Assembly: GCA_038237515.1 (NCBI GenBank)
Contig: JBBRYP010000096.1
Location: 1-5,196 of the forward strand
DNA: 5,196 nucleotides
Direction: 5' to 3'
Source of the DNA: JBBQDZ01 sp038237515
GTDB lineage: Bacteria; Actinomycetota; Thermoleophilia; Gaiellales; Gaiellaceae
In this document: one piece after another, positions 5,062-5,196 of the stretch
Position numbering within the stretch: the first letter of the stretch is position 1
Layout of the letters: every line of letters starts with the position of its first letter
The notes under the pieces: generated by a model
The model's database searches: none
Told to the model about the DNA's origin: nothing
The model's input: only the letters and a program-made list of their open reading frames with translations
Position numbers and translations under genes: made by a program

Positions 5062-5196
5062 GAGCTGCTTTCAGAATGAGTTCTTGAGTCGTCGGTAGCA
5101 GACGATGCAGCAGCCGAGCGCGAGTAGTGCCTCGTGGATGTCGGCGCGGCGGTCGTAGCGGACGAGCAGGCGCTTGAGCTGGTGCAGCCAGGCGAA
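5062..5196 (-). mobile_element. right end of an IS5-family insertion sequence (partial)
   Basis: The element begins with GAGCTGCTTTCAGAATGAG (5062-5080) directly after CTAA (5058-5061). CTAA fits the YTAR target preferred by several IS5-family members. The transposase stop codon lies inside the terminal sequence, about ten bases from the end, as is usual in such compact elements. The other end is beyond the window, so the inverted repeat and target duplication cannot be verified here. Confidence 0.7.
5071..5196 (-). CDS. IS5-family transposase, C-terminal 41 residues (partial)
   Basis: The minus strand, open from the window edge, reads FAWLHQLKRLLVRYDRRADI and then HEALLALGCCIVCYRRLKNSF, ending at TGA (complement of 5071-5073). 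This is the typical C-terminus of IS5-family DDE transposases. A conserved E-R-x-F-A-W-L-type helix, part of the catalytic Glu region, is followed by R-Y-E-R-R-A-D-x-H-x-A-like sequence. The catalytic Glu itself would lie just outside the window. The visible part has no frameshift and looks young compared with the flanking cyclase wreck. Transcription runs towards the truncated regulator gene. Confidence 0.85.
   Translation of the reverse strand, partial: FAWLHQLKRLLVRYDRRADIHEALLALGCCIVCYRRLKNSF

Overview
The window is GC-rich, with strongly G/C-biased third codon positions, short overlapping genes and GTG as well as ATG starts. Together with a leucine/branched-acid type CoA operon, an encapsulated-ferritin homologue and a class III cyclase-ATPase regulator remnant, this suggests an actinobacterium or a similar high-GC soil bacterium. 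That is an inference; nothing here fixes the taxon.

Positions 1-703 hold no intact gene. They contain a long imperfect hairpin (34-91) whose outer arm recurs at 128-139, then the decayed 3' end of an IS701/IS4-like transposase (about 153-436, with a nonsense codon and a 1-nt deletion). About 170 bases in which I see nothing (437-608) follow, then a short reading frame ending at 707 that looks like the decayed C-terminus of a thiolase.

Positions 704-3349 are the intact core: three same-strand, overlapping genes for a HpcH/HpaI (CitE-like) CoA-ester lyase, a MaoC-like hydratase and an acyl-CoA dehydrogenase. The chemistry reads as acyl-CoA -> enoyl-CoA -> 3-hydroxyacyl-CoA -> cleavage. The same three families are adjacent in Mycobacterium tuberculosis (Rv2498c-Rv2500c), where they are linked to leucine catabolism and itaconate dissimilation. 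The truncated thiolase upstream would fit the last step, turning an acetoacetyl-CoA product into acetyl-CoA.

Positions 3350-3571 are intergenic, with a small perfect hairpin after the operon and a 15-nt perfect dyad just before the next gene. Positions 3572-3886 encode an encapsulated-ferritin-like (EncFtn) protein with its metal ligands intact. It has no recognisable encapsulin-targeting tail, and no encapsulin shell gene follows.

Positions 3904-5060 are the wreck of one large cyclase/ATPase regulator gene, spread over three frames with an internal deletion. It is cut off at 5061/5062 by the end of an IS5-family element, whose transposase C-terminus reads in from the right edge on the minus strand. 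The window is thus a small intact catabolic operon plus an orphan ferritin-like gene, with transposon debris and pseudogenes on both sides. I found no RNA genes or CRISPR arrays.
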